Of a DNA stretch of 64,000 nt, positions 27,232 to 35,890 are shown one piece after another. How positions within the stretch are numbered: the stretch's first letter is position 1; every line of letters starts with the position of its first letter. Location: the NCBI GenBank assembly GCA_934343915.1, contig CAKRIL010000015.1:1-64000 (forward strand), in the 5' to 3' direction. The notes beneath the pieces were generated by a model. That model was not told the origin of the DNA and searched no databases. It saw nothing but the letters and a program-made list of their open reading frames with translations. Position numbers and translations under genes: made by a program. Origin of the DNA: an uncultured Lachnospiraceae bacterium. Lineage in GTDB: Bacteria; Bacillota; Clostridia; Lachnospirales; Lachnospiraceae.

Positions 27232-27321
27232 AATTATATACCTCCGATTTTCTGAGGGCTTTATGTTTCCCTCTCTCTTTTATGAGTACAATATAACAAT
27301 GAATTGTGTTCTTTTTGTGAT

Positions 27322-27364
27322 AAAAAAGTGAATGAATTGAGAAATCTTTTCACAATTCATTCAC
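27322..27364 (-). terminator. Terminator downstream of nrdD
   Basis: Perfect 12-base stem GTGAATGAATTG (27328-27339 with 27353-27364), 13-base loop, followed on the minus strand by T6. It separates nrdD from the HtrA gene. Confidence 0.9.
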
Positions 27365-27396
27365 TCTGAAATATTGCTTATTCTGTTCAAATCCTA

Positions 27397-29556
27397 TTAC
27401 AGATGCAGAACTCTCTCCCTGATTTCCTGAGTTCTTCCCTGATTCCAGAACTGTGTTCCGATGTAGCCGCAGGTACGTCTTGCAACATTTAATGTATTCT
27501 CATCCCTGTTGCCGCACTGAGGACATTCCCACACAATCTTCTTATCCTCGTCAATTACGGTCTGAATCTCACCTGAGAAACCGCACTTCTGGCAATAATC
27601 ACTCTTCGTATTCAGCTCAGCATACATGATGTTCTCATATATGAACTTAATTACCTCTATAACTGCAGGTATATTGTTCTGCATATTCGGAACCTCAACA
27701 TAGCTTACGGCTCCGCCCGTCGACAATGCCTGGAACTTGGACTCAAAGGCAAGCTTAGAGAATGCATCAATCGGCTCTGTGACATGCACATGGTAGCTGT
27801 TGGTGATATATCCCTTATCCGTTATTCCCGGAATGATGCCGAATCTCTTCTGAAGGCACTTGGCGAACTTGTATGTAGTGCTCTCGATAGGTGAACCGTA
27901 AATACTGAATGCAATATTCGTATTCTCCGTCCATATCTTACACTTCTCATTCATATGCTCCATAACCGAAAGTGCGAACGGTGTCGCCTCAGGTGATGTA
28001 TGTGAAAGACCTGTCATATACTTTACACACTCATAAAGACCTGCATATCCGAGGGATATTGTTGAGTAGCCTCCATATAAAAGCTTATCTATCTTCTCAC
28101 CCTTCTTAAGTCTTGCGAGTGCTCCGTTCTGCCAAAGAATAGGCGCAACATCCGACAAGGTTCCCTTGAGTCTGTTGTGTCTGCACATAAGTGCTCTGTA
28201 ACAGAGCTCAAGTCTGTCATCGAATATCTCCCAGAACTTCGTGTAATCTCCGCCCGATGAAAGTGCCACATCAACAAGATTGATTGTGACAACACCCTGG
28301 TTGAAACGGCCGTAGAACTTGTAGTTGCCGTTCTCATCCTTCCAAGGGTTGAGCGCGCTTCGGCATCCCATGACAGGGAAGCAGTTGCCTTCCTTGAGCT
28401 CCTTCATCTTTTTCTCAGATATATAATCAGGCACAAGTCTCTTTGCAGAGCATCTTGCCGAGAGCTCCGTGAGATAGAAGTACTTGGAATCCTCCGTGAT
28501 ATTATCATCCTCAAGCACATATATAAGCTTAGGGAATGCAGGTGTCACCCATACTCCCGCCTCGTTCTTAACTCCTTTGAGACGCTGCTTTAATGTCTCC
28601 TCTATAATCAGTGCAAGGTCTGCCTTCTCCTGCTCGTTCTTTGCCTCATTGAGGTACATGAACACCGTAAGAAAAGGAGCCTGTCCGTTAGTTGTCATAA
28701 GTGTGATTACCTGATATTGTATTGTCTGTACACCCTTGGTAATCTCTTTCTTAAGTCTGCTCTCTACAATCTCTGCAACCTTATCCTCTGAAGGGGTACA
28801 CTCTAACAATGCAAGCTCCTCCATAACATCCTTGCGTATCTTCTCTCTTGAAATATTTACAAAAGGAGCAAGATGAGCAAGCGAAATACTCTGTCCGCCA
28901 TACTGGCTTGATGCAACCTGTGCTATTATCTGTGTCGCAATATTACATGCTGTTGAGAAGCTGTGCGGCTTCTCAATGAGTGTCTCACTGATGACCGTTC
29001 CATTCTGAAGCATGTCCTCAAGATTGACCAAATCGCAGTTATGCATATGCTGTGCATAATAATCCGAATCATGGAAATGAATTATTCCCTGCTCATCCGC
29101 CTCCACAATCTCAGTCGGAAGAAGAAGTCTTCTTGTGATGTCCTTGCTTACCTCGCCTGCCATATAATCACGCTGCACACTGTTGACAGCGGGGTTCTTA
29201 TTGGAATTCTCCTGCTTAACTTCTTCATTGTTATACTCGATAAGCGAAAGTATTCTTGTGTCCGTCGTGTTCGCCTTTCTTACAAGTGAACGCTTATAGC
29301 GGTAACGGACATATCCTCTTGCCACATCGAATGCACCGGTTGACATAATCTGATTCTCTACCATATCCTGTATCTCCTCGACGGATACGGCACGATTCAT
29401 CTTATTGCACTTGTACTCAACATAGTCGGCAATCTCTGCAATCTGTTCCTTGCTGAGAGGAGCATTGTCAACAGCAGCGTTAGCCTTCGTGATGGCGGCT
29501 GCTATCTTGCCTACGTCAAATACTTCCTCAGAGCCATTTCTTTTGATAATCTTCAT
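27397..29556 (-). CDS. nrdD: Anaerobic ribonucleoside-triphosphate reductase (class III)
   Basis: About 719 residues from the ATG at 29556 (GGAGGG six bases upstream); an in-frame upstream ATG at 29616 would cover the NrdR boxes and is rejected. N-terminal ATP-cone (about 1-92; IIKRNGSEEVFDVGKIAAAI), large catalytic barrel, a C-terminal zinc site with two CxxC pairs (CQKC, CPQC) and the glycyl-radical motif RTCGYIG about 20 residues from the end. It makes deoxynucleotides without oxygen. The radical-SAM activase gene nrdG is not adjacent on either side, which is unusual since they are commonly paired. Regulation by NrdR is indicated by two boxes upstream. Confidence 0.96.
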   Translation of the reverse strand: MKIIKRNGSEEVFDVGKIAAAITKANAAVDNAPLSKEQIAEIADYVEYKCNKMNRAVSVEEIQDMVENQIMSTGAFDVARGYVRYRYKRSLVRKANTTDTRILSLIEYNNEEVKQENSNKNPAVNSVQRDYMAGEVSKDITRRLLLPTEIVEADEQGIIHFHDSDYYAQHMHNCDLVNLEDMLQNGTVISETLIEKPHSFSTACNIATQIIAQVASSQYGGQSISLAHLAPFVNISREKIRKDVMEELALLECTPSEDKVAEIVESRLKKEITKGVQTIQYQVITLMTTNGQAPFLTVFMYLNEAKNEQEKADLALIIEETLKQRLKGVKNEAGVWVTPAFPKLIYVLEDDNITEDSKYFYLTELSARCSAKRLVPDYISEKKMKELKEGNCFPVMGCRSALNPWKDENGNYKFYGRFNQGVVTINLVDVALSSGGDYTKFWEIFDDRLELCYRALMCRHNRLKGTLSDVAPILWQNGALARLKKGEKIDKLLYGGYSTISLGYAGLYECVKYMTGLSHTSPEATPFALSVMEHMNEKCKIWTENTNIAFSIYGSPIESTTYKFAKCLQKRFGIIPGITDKGYITNSYHVHVTEPIDAFSKLAFESKFQALSTGGAVSYVEVPNMQNNIPAVIEVIKFIYENIMYAELNTKSDYCQKCGFSGEIQTVIDEDKKIVWECPQCGNRDENTLNVARRTCGYIGTQFWNQGRTQEIRERVLHL

Positions 29557-29578
29557 GTGAACCCTCCAAATAAAATAA

Positions 29579-29626
29579 CCACAATATCTTGTATTGCTGC
29601 AACGTACAAAATACATTATGCAGTGT
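29579..29626 (-). promoter_or_regulatory. Tandem NrdR boxes over the nrdD promoter
   Basis: On the minus strand ACACTGCATAATGTAT (29611-29626) and ATACAAGATATTGTGG (29579-29594) fit the 16-base NrdR box (acaCwAtATaTwGtgt) at 12 and 13 positions, and are separated by exactly 16 bases, the three-turn spacing known for NrdR. A promoter, TTGTAC (29604-29609) and TATTGT (29581-29586) with a 17-base spacer, lies between and over them, so binding would block RNA polymerase. Confidence 0.75.
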
Positions 29627-29657
29627 TATTTCTAAAAAGTCAATAAGTATATATGTA

Positions 29658-31007
29658 CTATTTTTCGACATGGACACTTACGGGTGTACCAGCCCTCCTA
29701 AATCGTTTTACCATGCTTATAATGAGCGGAATCACCATGACAGCCCATACCACGGGCTCCGATATAATGATTCCCCAGTACCCGATTACCGGTGTGAGGA
29801 GCATGGCAATAAGTACCTTTCCCGCAAGCTCAAGTCCGCTTGAAAAGATAGGTGTGATGTGGTCACCCATTCCCTGAAGGCTGTTTCTCAATACTGTTAT
29901 TGTAGGCACAAGCAGATAGAACAGCGTGTCGAATCTCTGATACAGGCACGCCGTATCTATTACCTCCTGTATGCTTGTGTCCGTAATTGCAACAATCAGG
30001 TACGGACATATCGTATAGCTCGCAAGCATCACTATGACACACCATATATACGAGCAGCCGAGTGAAACCTTAAGACCTGAACGTATTCTGTCATAGCGCC
30101 CTGCTCCGTAGTTCTGACCGCTGTATGTAGCCATGGTTGTTCCGAGCACGCTGAAAGGCAGCATATACAGGTTGGTGAGCTTTCTCGTCGCTGCATGTGC
30201 CACAATCGTGTTGGTTCCCAGTGTGTTTATCGCCGTCTGAAGCGACAGGGTTCCGAACGATACAAGCGAGTTCATGAGTCCCATCGACAGTCCGCCTTCA
30301 AGCATCGGCTTTACCAATCTCTTCTCAGGGACAAAGTCCTTTGTTCCAAAATGCAGAAATGCATATTTTTTCCATGTATAGCCAAAACACAGCACGGCAG
30401 ATACCGCCTGTGATGCAACAGTCGCAGCTGCCGCTCCTCTTACACCCATAGCAAGATATTTTACGCACAGGATGTCAAGTGCCACATTGAGCACGGCTGA
30501 TATGATAAGAAAAATAAGAGGCGTATACGCATCTCCTATCGCCCTTAGATTCGCCGCAAGCACATTATATATGATTGAGAAGAACAGACCCGCTATAATA
30601 ACCGTGATATACTCCGTCGATGCGGCTCTGTGCTCGTCCATCACGTTCATCCAGTTGAGGAGTCCATCCATAAAAATAAGGCTTCCCGCAACTATAAGTG
30701 CCGTCACTGCCAGTCCCATAAGGATTGAGAGTGCGAATACCTTCCTCGATTTTTCCCTGTCACCGCTTCCAAAATGCTGTGCCATTATGACGGCAAAACC
30801 ATTCGCCAAGCCGACGACAAAGCCCACAAGAAGGTCATTAAGTGTGCTTATCGAGCCGACAGCCGCAAGCGCATCATTGCCAAGGTAGGTGCCGACAATT
30901 CGCGTGTCCGCAAGATTATAGGCAAGATTGAACAGGTTGCCTATAAGTATCGGGAGGGCGAAATAGAGTATTATTTTCGCGGGTTTTCCGCGTGTTAAGT
31001 CTTTCAT
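29658..31007 (-). CDS. MATE-family efflux transporter
   Basis: 449 residues with twelve membrane segments in two homologous halves, each beginning with the MATE pattern (ILYFALPILIGNLFNLAYNLADTRIVGTYLG near the N terminus; GLSMGLMNSLVSFGTLSLQTAINTLG mid-protein). Expected to export cationic or drug-like compounds with Na+ or H+. Its ribosome site is poorly placed (AGAGG about 14 bases upstream). The gene stands alone, with a structured repeat (31073-31306) upstream and the nrdD promoter region downstream. Confidence 0.92.
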   Translation of the reverse strand: MKDLTRGKPAKIILYFALPILIGNLFNLAYNLADTRIVGTYLGNDALAAVGSISTLNDLLVGFVVGLANGFAVIMAQHFGSGDREKSRKVFALSILMGLAVTALIVAGSLIFMDGLLNWMNVMDEHRAASTEYITVIIAGLFFSIIYNVLAANLRAIGDAYTPLIFLIISAVLNVALDILCVKYLAMGVRGAAAATVASQAVSAVLCFGYTWKKYAFLHFGTKDFVPEKRLVKPMLEGGLSMGLMNSLVSFGTLSLQTAINTLGTNTIVAHAATRKLTNLYMLPFSVLGTTMATYSGQNYGAGRYDRIRSGLKVSLGCSYIWCVIVMLASYTICPYLIVAITDTSIQEVIDTACLYQRFDTLFYLLVPTITVLRNSLQGMGDHITPIFSSGLELAGKVLIAMLLTPVIGYWGIIISEPVVWAVMVIPLIISMVKRFRRAGTPVSVHVEK

Positions 31008-31045
31008 GTGAGTGATTTATACCTCTTATATTAGTTATTTTGCAA

Positions 31046-31333
31046 CGTCAAAATATGCCATTTAATCTGTCAGTTTATAATATTTATATTTATGTATATC
31101 GGCTCCGTTGTACGAAGCAAGTTGTTCTAACGACTCTGACGTATATACTTACAACTTACGCCACCGAAGCAAAGCATACTTCCTTGTATGCATTGCTTCT
31201 AAGACGGCATCCATGCCGTCTTTGGCTGCGTATTGTATAGAGTCCTAAGAACAACTAAGCTTCTCCCAAAAGTCGCGCTATGCATAAATATAAATATTCT
31301 ATACCTTTAATTTTTTTTCGGCATATTTTGACG
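31046..31333. repeat. Outer 14-bp inverted repeat enclosing palindromic element copy A
   Basis: CGTCAAAATATGCC at 31046-31059 and its exact complement GGCATATTTTGACG at 31320-31333 flank the element at 31073-31306 with spacers of 13 bases each, one of them T-rich. The rest of the 437-base space between the MATE and phosphoglucomutase genes holds only the inverted repeat at 31380-31410. Confidence 0.7.
31073..31306 (+). repeat. Structured palindromic intergenic element, copy A
   Basis: About 234 bases forming one long imperfect palindrome. Arms AATATTTATATTTATG (31079-31094) and complement (31283-31298) are perfect. Inside them lie the conserved block CCGTTGTACGAAGC (31105-31118) and its opposite AGCTTCTCCCAAAAGTCG (31258-31275); then AGTTGTTCT (31120-31128) pairs with 31248-31256. 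The centre holds two hairpins, one at 31166-31199 and one tipped by GGCATCCATGCC (31203-31220). Same plan as copies at 40467 and 60009. Small open frames across it (for example 31040-31240) are by-products of the symmetry. Confidence 0.85.
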
Positions 31334-31379
31334 CGATAAAAAGCATGTAGGTTATATTATACTTTTTCCGCGCAATATA

Positions 31380-31410
31380 TGAGGCTGACATATCGGACAT
31401 GTCAGCCTCA
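31380..31410 (-). terminator. Inverted repeat, probable terminator of the phosphoglucomutase gene
   Basis: TGAGGCTGACAT (31380-31391) pairs perfectly with 31399-31410, loop 7 bases, 35 bases after the gene's stop. No clear T-run follows on the minus strand, so termination strength is uncertain. Confidence 0.55.
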
Positions 31411-31444
31411 TTGCGTTACTTATTTTTTATTCGCGGGCGGGGAT

Positions 31445-33178
31445 TTAAGCTTCGCCTGTTACTACCTTCATCACAGCATCGGAGAGTGCGGCGAGCTTCT
31501 TCTCGGCATCCTCGAAGCTTGTCCCCTTAACGCCCATGTAGAACTTAACCTTAGGCTCTGTTCCTGATGGTCTTGCACAGCACCATGCACCGTCATTGAG
31601 GTCATAGTAGAGAACATTGGACTTAGGAAGTCCTGTCGGCTTCTTCTCGCCTGTCTTCATGTCCACGATTACATCTCTGTCGTAATCTCTTGCTGAGAGT
31701 ACGGTGAAGTCACCGAACTTCTCAGGTGTATGCTCACGGAGATTGTCAAGCATCTCCTTAATCTTTGCAACACCTTCAACACCCTTGAGAGTGATTGACT
31801 TAAGTCCTTCTCTGTAATAGCCGTACTTCTCATATATATTAATCATCTGATCCCAAAGAGTAAGTCCCTGCTTCTTGTAGTAGGCTGCTGCCTCACAGAG
31901 AGCCATAACGGCAACGATGGCATCCTTATCTCTTGCATGTGTTCCTACGAGGCATCCGTAGCTCTCCTCGAAGCCAAACATATACTGATATGTATGCTGC
32001 TGCTCGAAGAACTTAATCTGCTCTCCGATATACTTAAAGCCTGTCAATACCTCTATAAGCTTAAGATTGTACTCCTTGGCAACAGCATCTGCCATGTTGG
32101 TAGACACGATAGTCTTGACAAGTGCGCCGTTGGCAGGAATAAGTCCCTTAGCCTTCTTCTGTGAAAGGAGATACTCGGCAATAAGCATACCTGACATATT
32201 ACCTGTGAAGGATACATACTCTCCTGTCTTGGAATCCTTAGCGTATACACCAAGTCTGTCCGCATCAGGGTCAGTAGCGAGAACGACATCCGCATTCTTC
32301 TCCTTCGCAAGCTTGAGTGCAAGTGCGAATGCAGCCGGATCCTCAGGGTTAGGATAGCTTACCGTAGGGAAATCTCCGTTAGGAAGCTCCTGCTCAGGAA
32401 CAACATATACATTCTCAAAGCCAATCTCCTTTAAAACTCTTCTTGCAGGAATATTACCGGTTCCATGAAGAGGTGTATATACAACAGTCATTGTCTTACC
32501 CATTTCCTTAATCACATCAGGGTTGACAATCTGCTTCTTAAGCTCTGCTATGTATGCGTCATCAAGGTCTGAGCCGATTACATTGTAAAGACCTGCCGCC
32601 TTGGCTGCTTCCTTGTCCATTGTCTTAACAGTATTAAAATCTGTTACGTTGAGTACTTCCGTAATAATCTGCTTGTCCTTAGGAGCGGTAATCTGTGCAC
32701 CGTCCTCCCAGTATACCTTGTATCCGTTATATTCAGGAGGGTTATGGCTTGCAGTAACCACGATACCTGCTGTACATCCAAGGTATCTTACCGCAAATGA
32801 AAGCTCCGGTGTAGGACGAAGTGAAGGGAAGATATATGCCTTGATTCCGTTAGCTGCAAGGCAGAGAGCAGCCTCATCGGAAAATTCAGGTGACATTCTT
32901 CTTGAATCAAATGCAATGGCAACACCCTTATCCTGTGCGCCTTCCTTAATAATGAAGTTCGCAAGTCCCTGTGTAGCCCTTCTTACAGTATATACGTTCA
33001 TTCTGTTAGTACCGTATCCGATAACTCCTCTAAGACCACCGGTTCCAAATTCCAAATCCTTGTAAAATCTGTCCTCAATCTCTTTTTCATTACCTGCAAT
33101 GGACTTAAGCTCTTCTCTTACCGATTCATCGAAGTAAGGATTCTCGCACCACTGCTTGTAGGTATCCATGTATGACAT
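31445..33178 (-). CDS. Phosphoglucomutase/phosphomannomutase (alpha-D-phosphohexomutase)
   Basis: About 577 residues from the ATG at 33178 (GGAAGGAG seven bases upstream). All four functional sites of the family are visible: phosphoserine loop TASHNPPEYNGYKVY (about 140), metal loop DPDADRLGV (about 310), sugar loop GFEESYG (about 410) and phosphate loop RPSGTEPKVKFY (about 540). Interconverts glucose-1-P and glucose-6-P, and so can supply glucose-1-P to the RmlA step of the dTDP-rhamnose pathway encoded at 45656. Single-gene unit. Confidence 0.94.
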   Translation of the reverse strand: MSYMDTYKQWCENPYFDESVREELKSIAGNEKEIEDRFYKDLEFGTGGLRGVIGYGTNRMNVYTVRRATQGLANFIIKEGAQDKGVAIAFDSRRMSPEFSDEAALCLAANGIKAYIFPSLRPTPELSFAVRYLGCTAGIVVTASHNPPEYNGYKVYWEDGAQITAPKDKQIITEVLNVTDFNTVKTMDKEAAKAAGLYNVIGSDLDDAYIAELKKQIVNPDVIKEMGKTMTVVYTPLHGTGNIPARRVLKEIGFENVYVVPEQELPNGDFPTVSYPNPEDPAAFALALKLAKEKNADVVLATDPDADRLGVYAKDSKTGEYVSFTGNMSGMLIAEYLLSQKKAKGLIPANGALVKTIVSTNMADAVAKEYNLKLIEVLTGFKYIGEQIKFFEQQHTYQYMFGFEESYGCLVGTHARDKDAIVAVMALCEAAAYYKKQGLTLWDQMINIYEKYGYYREGLKSITLKGVEGVAKIKEMLDNLREHTPEKFGDFTVLSARDYDRDVIVDMKTGEKKPTGLPKSNVLYYDLNDGAWCCARPSGTEPKVKFYMGVKGTSFEDAEKKLAALSDAVMKVVTGEA

Positions 33179-33265
33179 GCTATCTCCTTCCTGCACCCCC
33201 ATAGATGCATACGAAACATTTCCGCGGATACCCGCCTATCGTATTCCCAAAAATCTCACAGAGAC

Positions 33266-33315
33266 AAAATAAGCGCCCACGGATTGTATTTATTTTAACA
33301 TATCCGCGAACGCTT
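33266..33315 (-). terminator. Terminator downstream of the lipoprotein gene
   Basis: On the minus strand AAGCGTTCGCGGAT (33302-33315) pairs with ATCCGTGGGCGCTT (33271-33284) through 14 positions with three G-U pairs, then ATTTT. It ends the transcript coming from the polysaccharide region. Confidence 0.75.
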
Positions 33316-33372
33316 ATCAAGACATAACACTTACAAAGCACATAAATTGCCAATGGCTCGTATCCGCATATT

Positions 33373-34104
33373 CTATTCAATATTTACTATGAACCGATAT
33401 GCGCTGTCGCCGCCCCATGCCTCGTATACCACATAGCCGCCGCCATATACCTTGAGCGTATTTTCCAATCCGGCTTCGTCATAGAAAACCACTTCATACA
33501 GGCAGTCCGTACCAGCCTGAGGAACTCCCTGCTCACTTGGCGAAATGAACTCGGCTTCACATATTTTCTTCAAAAAGCTGTCTATGTCAAGCTTTTCCTC
33601 AACCGGCTCGCCATTCTTCACTGTCTCTGCCTTCTCGTATTTATCAAGGCTGAGCTTTTTCTTAAATATATCTTCGCCATTTCGCACCGTCATTCCGTTA
33701 AGATTCTCAAAGAGAAACAGTGCATCACTCTTCTGTACATATACGCACACCCTGAAATCCTTATCATATCCCTTGACAGAATATACCTCCGCCTCAGCTT
33801 CAACCGCCGTAAGCTTCTCCTTATCGTCTGACCAAAAGGCTCCGGCGTAGCCGTACACTGTTCCAAGCTTCTCACCGCATACCTTGTCAACATCCGCTCC
33901 GTCCTGCTCTAATATTGCTCCCGTGTACATTTTTCCGTCATAGTTAAGCAGCAATGTCGACCAAAGTACCTCCGTCATGCTGTTTTTCACATAATTGAAT
34001 CTGCTCTCCGGGACTGCCGCGTATGCAACACCTGCCGGCTGCTTCGCACATGAAGTCAAAAGCAATGCTATCAAGGCTGCCGCACATACAAGACGATGTC
34101 TCAT
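33373..34104 (-). CDS. Putative lipoprotein of unknown function
   Basis: 243 residues. The start has an ideal AGGAGGGGG site and overlaps the stop of a short upstream frame. Residues 1-19 form a lipoprotein signal with the lipobox LLTSC (Cys about 19), so the mature protein is anchored to the outer face of the membrane. The rest is soluble, mixed alpha/beta, with many Tyr and Asp/Glu; I recognise no domain. It is the last gene before the terminator at 33266 and probably belongs to the same transcript as the decayed frames at 34101-34480. Confidence 0.75.
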   Translation of the reverse strand: MRHRLVCAAALIALLLTSCAKQPAGVAYAAVPESRFNYVKNSMTEVLWSTLLLNYDGKMYTGAILEQDGADVDKVCGEKLGTVYGYAGAFWSDDKEKLTAVEAEAEVYSVKGYDKDFRVCVYVQKSDALFLFENLNGMTVRNGEDIFKKKLSLDKYEKAETVKNGEPVEEKLDIDSFLKKICEAEFISPSEQGVPQAGTDCLYEVVFYDEAGLENTLKVYGGGYVVYEAWGGDSAYRFIVNIE

Positions 34105-34293
34105 GACTCCCCCTCCTTTCCCACTGTATTTTTTTGCTGTATATACATATACACATCTTCAAGTGTTATGTTATCATTAACTCTGACAGCCGTATCCGGA
34201 AGCCTGTCACCGACTATTCTGTACGCTCTTCCATTCATACGCTGTACGATTGTTCCGTATGGATATTCTTTTTTTATTATATCGTGATTTCAT
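34101..34293 (-). pseudogene. Short frame with apparent frameshift (remnant 2)
   Basis: Reading minus from the ATG at 34293 gives a frame that is lost within a run of seven A (34269-34275). One A fewer would join it to a clean 60-codon frame reading EYPYGTIVQRMNGRAYRIV then GDRLPDTAVRVNDNITLEDV, ending at a TGA (34101-34103) that overlaps the lipoprotein ATG. Without the correction only the 45-residue piece from the ATG at 34238 is open, and it lacks a ribosome site. The coupled stop/start at both ends (TGATG, TCATGA) argues these were once genes of one operon. Product not recognised. Confidence 0.5.
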
Positions 34294-34455
34294 CACTCAA
34301 TAATTTCGCCGTTCGTCAAGAGTGAGCAAGCTCCCTCTGACTCTCTTGCGCTCATTATATCATTAAGTCCGTCACTGTCAAAATCTATTTCACCGACCTT
34401 ATTTGATAAATAACATGTAATAATTTTACTCAATGTATGCTGCCGTATGTATTAT
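34293..34455 (-). pseudogene. Frame remnant with DSDGLND-type calcium-binding-like motif (remnant 1)
   Basis: About 50 codons open on the minus strand up to a TAA near 34456, with no ATG: it reads LSNKVGEIDFDSDGLNDIM then SARESEGACSLLTNGEIIE and stops at 34293-34295, sharing a base with the next ATG. DSDGLND resembles the acidic repeats of thrombospondin-3-like or dockerin-like surface proteins. It looks like the tail of a gene whose body has been lost. The remaining bases to 34492 are AT-rich and show nothing I can support. Confidence 0.4.
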
Positions 34456-34492
34456 TTAATCAATTCACTAATTATTATGTCTTTTCAAAAAA

Positions 34493-34888
34493 TTATCCCT
34501 CTTTATGAGTCCCATCTTTCCAGTATTTTGAATACACAAGCTTGTAGTACATAACGCACCAATACAGGTACGCGATGCCATTCAGACCAAGGAAGGTACT
34601 GAGTGATGGGAACAGGGCACTCGGATATGACCGGTAAAAATATATCCCTGCAAAATCAACCACAATGTTAATTACGGCAAGTATGACAACGCCGGGCCAC
34701 ACCTTATCAAGCCTTGTGAACCTGATGCCCATGATTCCCAGTGCGGTGAGAACCGCTCCCTGCACTATCGGGACAATCGGCATAATCTCTGCCTCGCCGA
34801 CAGCCGCTTTGTATAAGCTGTAGAAAATAAGAACAACACCGACCAGGCTCCAGCCCGCCGAAACTCTCTCCAAATACTTATCATTCAT
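34493..34888 (-). CDS. Small four-helix membrane protein, unknown function
   Basis: 131 residues with four membrane segments (about 10-28, 37-56, 64-84, 95-118) and short charged ends (MNDKYLERV at the start, KYWKDGTHKEG at the end). No family recognised. It follows the GT2 gene by 18 bases on the same strand and has an AGGGGGATATGT site, so it appears to be the last gene of the polysaccharide locus before decayed sequence. A helper role in glycan assembly is only a guess from position. Confidence 0.75.
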   Translation of the reverse strand: MNDKYLERVSAGWSLVGVVLIFYSLYKAAVGEAEIMPIVPIVQGAVLTALGIMGIRFTRLDKVWPGVVILAVINIVVDFAGIYFYRSYPSALFPSLSTFLGLNGIAYLYWCVMYYKLVYSKYWKDGTHKEG

Positions 34889-34906
34889 GGTACATATCCC
34901 CCTTCA

Positions 34907-35878
34907 TTATAGGTTAATCCGCTTCTTCATTCCCCTGAACAGCCACATCTGAAGCTTAAGGCAGGTCATAATGCCGGCACTTTTGCCTATATTACCCTTG
35001 CTGCCGCAAGCTGCCCCTGCATCCTGCAGTTTACCGGACAGCCCGGCTCCGATGCCCTTAAGATAAGGCTTTATAAGACCTTTCTTTGCAAAATAAGCCG
35101 TCTTTATTACGATTCCCGCAAAAAGAAACGGTACGTTAATTATGAGCTGCCATGCAGGCATATTCTTTCTGAACATCCACATACTGTTGCGCGCTGACAG
35201 CTCCACCTTGAAGGCATTGTGCCTTGAACCGCTCGAAGCGCTTCCGAGATGGTATACCTTGGCATACGGATTGTAGAGATTTCTGTAACCTGCAAGGCGC
35301 GCCCTGTAACCCACATCCATATCTTCAAGATAGGCAAAGAAGCTCTCATCGAACATTCCTATCTCATCGAACACAGCCTTCCTGTATATGGCAGCTCCCG
35401 CACAGGCTGAGAACACCTCATGAGGCACCTTGCAGCCCGAAGCAGGCTTATCCCTGTCGGGTGCGAAGCCCCAGCCGAGTGCCGCAAGCTCGTCCCCTGC
35501 ATCATCTGCAAGCTCGCGGTTTTTATTCTGTATCATAAGCGCCGAGCATGAGAACACATCCGGCTTGCCCTTAATCATCTTGTATTGATTTTTAACAAAA
35601 TTAGGAAATACAATGGTATCATTGTTAAGAAGCAGCACATATTCCCCTGCTGCCGCTTCAATTCCTCGGTTGACCGCATACGCAAAGCCGGTATTCTCAT
35701 CGAGTGCTATGACCCTGATACCGGGATAGAGCTCCTTCGCCGCAGCTATGCTGTTATCGGTCGAAGCATTATCAACCATGATAACTTCCATATCTTCAAA
35801 TGTCTGTCCCTTAAGTGCTTCAAGGCAATCCTTAAGAAAGCGTTCACCATTATAATTCGGAATAATTACACTGACCAT
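34907..35878 (-). CDS. GT2-family glycosyltransferase (rhamnosyltransferase-like)
   Basis: 323 residues. N-terminal GT2 fold: MVSVIIPNYNGERFLKDCL (1-19), VDNASTDNSIAAAKE, LLLNNDTIVFPNFV with the metal-binding Asp (about 80-93), then FFAYLEDMDVGYRARLAGYRNLY (about 180-200) with the ED catalytic base region, and a short hydrophobic segment near 245-262. Typical of enzymes adding rhamnose or similar to lipid-linked chains on the inner face of the membrane. GAGGAG site seven bases before the ATG. Acceptor unknown. Confidence 0.88.
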   Translation of the reverse strand: MVSVIIPNYNGERFLKDCLEALKGQTFEDMEVIMVDNASTDNSIAAAKELYPGIRVIALDENTGFAYAVNRGIEAAAGEYVLLLNNDTIVFPNFVKNQYKMIKGKPDVFSCSALMIQNKNRELADDAGDELAALGWGFAPDRDKPASGCKVPHEVFSACAGAAIYRKAVFDEIGMFDESFFAYLEDMDVGYRARLAGYRNLYNPYAKVYHLGSASSGSRHNAFKVELSARNSMWMFRKNMPAWQLIINVPFLFAGIVIKTAYFAKKGLIKPYLKGIGAGLSGKLQDAGAACGSKGNIGKSAGIMTCLKLQMWLFRGMKKRINL

Positions 35879-35890
35879 ATAAGCTCCTCC

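Noticed and set aside
31040..31240. 66-codon plus-strand frame in the MATE-phosphoglucomutase space
   Set aside because: It runs through the palindromic element, has no ribosome site and is not kept in the other copies.
31073..31306. IscB-associated (HEARO) or IS200/IS605-type element
   Set aside because: No transposase or HNH gene lies in or near any copy; the elements have long perfect inverted ends, which IS200/IS605 elements lack.
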